Shown piece after piece: positions 62,208 through 64,000 of a DNA stretch of 64,000 bases (its first letter is position 1; every line of letters starts with the position of its first letter). This DNA is from Prochlorococcus sp. scB243_495L20 (GTDB lineage: Bacteria; Cyanobacteriota; Cyanobacteriia; PCC-6307; Cyanobiaceae): positions 1-64,000 of the forward strand of contig JFLX01000091.1 in assembly GCA_000634215.1 (NCBI GenBank), in the 5' to 3' direction. The translations under genes were made by a program, and so were the position numbers. The notes beneath the pieces are model-generated. The model searched no databases, was not told where the DNA came from, and was given only the letters and a program-made list of their open reading frames with translations.

Positions 62208-63509
62208 TTAGTTATTAAAACCATTGAATATTTGAAGAGCAATTTTAATAGAATTTTCAAAAAGAGGACTAGTATTACCTCTACTACTTCCCAATAATTT
62301 ACTAACATCGAACTCTGATGTAGAAAAAGAATTTGGAACAACTTGTTCTATTAATTCCATATTAGCCATTCCCCCTGCTTCAAGTCTCATACATTCCACT
62401 GATTCACAGCCCAGTATTACACAAGTGTTATTTTTTTGAACCTCACTAATTTTTGAAATAAGCCTCAATCCAACAACTTGTCCTGAATGAACACTTGGAT
62501 TTCCCAAAGATAAGGGATTAATTGATGCAGAAATTATTTCGCCATTACTTCTTTCAAACTCTATTTTTGTTGATTCTCTATCCCTTTCAACTCTTAGAAA
62601 AGACCAATCAAGTTTATCGCTAATCCATGCAACCAAAAACAAAGCTTGAATTATATGATCTCCTGCAATATCAATATCAATATCAGTAATATGATCTAAA
62701 ATTGGTCTCCTCGAAGGGGGATCAAAAATCATTGCCAATGATTCCCTCCAATTTTTCAATCTAACCCAATTCAAATCATTAATGGCTTTATTTGAATTAT
62801 TTAATTGTTCTAAAACTTTTAAACATCTTACAGGGGATCCAAGAGCAGTATCGATTATTAACCTTAGACCATATTTAGTAAAATATTCGAAGATTTCTTG
62901 CGACTCATCCAAGCTTCCATTCCACCACAACCATGCAGGTAATTCATCAATAGATAATTCATCAATTATTTTTAATCCTTTATTAGATATTGAAGCCGAG
63001 CCGCCGCTAATAACAACTAAATCCCCACAAATTGGTTGCATAGCTGGGGTATCACTTAATGGACAGTAAGCGGATACAAAAGTTTTGATATCTGAATTTT
63101 TATTTAATGTTGGCGCTAGAGTTATTAATCTTCTCGGATTCAATGTACTTATCGTTGATTCAAAAAATTGTCCTCTAAGATCTTCAAATTCTTTATTAGA
63201 TAAATTTTCCTTCAACAAATTCAATAATTCTTCACTATTAAGTGAAGTAGTGATAGGAAGTCCTTGATCTAATATAAATTTTTTAGCAACTTCAATTATC
63301 TCTGGACTTAAATTTCCAGTAATTGGTCCATTTACTAATCCTTTTTGAACCAAACATTGCTCTAGCCAAGCAGGCTGCCAGACCATTAATGTGAAAGTAT
63401 TAGCTCCACTATTATCTTTATCTTCTGAAATCCATAATTTATTAAGGTAATTAGAAATTTCCTGATAAGGCAGCTCTAAAGGGGTTTGTAGTGTAAGTTG
63501 AGGTTTCAT
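62208..63509 (-). CDS. opcA: Glucose-6-phosphate dehydrogenase assembly protein OpcA
   Basis: 433 residues. Cyanobacterial OpcA layout: an N-terminal ~100-residue domain, then LITLAPTLN, LPAWLWWNGSLDESQEIFEYF and IIDTALGSP...LNWVRLKNWRESLAMIFDPPSRRP. Redox-responsive activator of G6PDH under thioredoxin control. Directly behind zwf (2 bp), as elsewhere in cyanobacteria. Confidence 0.93.
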   Translation of the reverse strand: MKPQLTLQTPLELPYQEISNYLNKLWISEDKDNSGANTFTLMVWQPAWLEQCLVQKGLVNGPITGNLSPEIIEVAKKFILDQGLPITTSLNSEELLNLLKENLSNKEFEDLRGQFFESTISTLNPRRLITLAPTLNKNSDIKTFVSAYCPLSDTPAMQPICGDLVVISGGSASISNKGLKIIDELSIDELPAWLWWNGSLDESQEIFEYFTKYGLRLIIDTALGSPVRCLKVLEQLNNSNKAINDLNWVRLKNWRESLAMIFDPPSRRPILDHITDIDIDIAGDHIIQALFLVAWISDKLDWSFLRVERDRESTKIEFERSNGEIISASINPLSLGNPSVHSGQVVGLRLISKISEVQKNNTCVILGCESVECMRLEAGGMANMELIEQVVPNSFSTSEFDVSKLLGSSRGNTSPLFENSIKIALQIFNGFNN

Positions 63510-63511
63510 TT

Positions 63512-64000
63512 TTAGGGTCTACGCCAGAAAATATTATCTTTTGAAATTAATTGATCTGACTCAGGAGGTCCCCATGTCATAGATTCATAATTATAAATAG
63601 GTAACTTCCAAGGAGAATTATCCATCAATTCTATTAATGGCGTATAAAGTTTCCAGGCTGCCTCTACCTCATCACTTCGAGTAAATAATGTTGGGTCAGA
63701 AAGCATTGCATCTGCTAATAATCTTACATAGCCTTCATCTGAGGGTTCTCCAAATGATTCATCATAAGAAAATTCCATCTCAACAGGTCTTGATTTCATT
63801 CCAGAACCAGGAGATTTTACCTCAAATTTGAAAGTAGCACCTTCATTTGGCTGAATTCTAAGGACAAGTTGATTTGGGGCAGGATTTATTATTGTTGATT
63901 CAAATAAATGAACAGGAACGTCTTTAAAAGTCAAGACTATTTCTCCAAGTCTTTTAGGTAGTCTTTTACCTGTTCTCAAATAAAAAGGAACCCCTTGCCA
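63512..64000 (-). CDS. zwf: Glucose-6-phosphate 1-dehydrogenase, C-terminal part
   Basis: The frame enters from the right edge; about 162 C-terminal residues are present, beginning WQGVPFYLRTGKRLPKRL, then LVLRIQPNEGATFKFEVKSPGSG and EGYVRLLADAMLSDPTLFTRSDEVEAAWKL, all typical of G6PDH. Oxidises glucose-6-phosphate with NADP in the oxidative pentose phosphate pathway. The N-terminus lies outside the window. Confidence 0.96.
   Translation of the reverse strand, partial: WQGVPFYLRTGKRLPKRLGEIVLTFKDVPVHLFESTIINPAPNQLVLRIQPNEGATFKFEVKSPGSGMKSRPVEMEFSYDESFGEPSDEGYVRLLADAMLSDPTLFTRSDEVEAAWKLYTPLIELMDNSPWKLPIYNYESMTWGPPESDQLISKDNIFWRRP

Noticed and set aside
1-64000. tRNA genes and high-light-inducible (hli) genes
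   Set aside because: No cloverleaf with GTTCRANYC arm seen in the gaps, and no ExxNGRxAM motif in any frame read.

Overview
The window looks like chromosome of a marine picocyanobacterium, most likely a high-light-adapted Prochlorococcus. The DNA is very AT-rich and genes are packed tightly, with many stop/start overlaps. Cyanobacterial marker genes are present: chlI, petG, a cytochrome cM-like protein, lycopene cyclase, crtE, opcA-zwf, two PAP/fibrillin proteins and the guaB3-Yfr1-trxA arrangement. No tRNA, rRNA, CRISPR, transposase, integrase or photosystem core gene was seen.

Layout. 0-14.7 kb is an accessory-looking stretch of short, mostly unrecognised genes, many of them one-helix membrane proteins below 60 residues. 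Scattered among them are a tRNA-dihydrouridine synthase, a hot-dog thioesterase, a membrane-anchored Mrr-type nuclease, a MAPEG protein, PAP/fibrillins, a Nif11-like peptide, a TM2 protein and an OsmC protein. A tandem of two small RNAs (Yfr2 family and a Yfr1-motif RNA) lies at 13.46-13.71 kb. 14.7-21.3 kb is a zinc locus: znuB, zur, znuC, znuA, a COG0523 (CobW-type) GTPase and a WD40 protein. 21.4-22.3 kb holds a candidate RNA with mini-ORFs, a zinc-ribbon protein and two orphan Zur-type boxes. 22.4-26.3 kb is the cyanate operon cynA-cynB-cynD-cynS behind an NtcA-type promoter, followed by tatA. 27-28 kb contains a metallothionein-like peptide and a DUF1348 gene, each with a Zur-type box. 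28.6-31.9 kb is an ATP-grasp/alpha-E/transglutaminase operon. 33-40 kb carries transport and enzyme genes (PfkB kinase, MFS, hydrolase, peptide-type ABC parts). From 40.7 kb to the end is core housekeeping: hom, sufE, ruvC, chlI, trmJ-like, cytM-like, petG, rsmD, hisH, trxA, Yfr1, guaB3, gyrA, crtL, GH57, leuA, PgpH-like, folD, crtE, cobB, opcA, zwf.

Most striking observation. ZnuA carries two 140-residue tandem copies of an inserted domain, and the neighbouring COG0523 GTPase carries one diverged copy of the same domain between its GTPase and C-terminal domains. A zinc importer's binding protein and a predicted zinc metallochaperone in the same locus therefore share an accessory domain that I cannot assign to a named family. 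Five copies of an ATGATNATCAT box at four places (znuA/znuC, 22.2 kb, the metallothionein, DUF1348) suggest a locally clustered zinc regulon. All functions are inferred from sequence reading alone; no database search was run.
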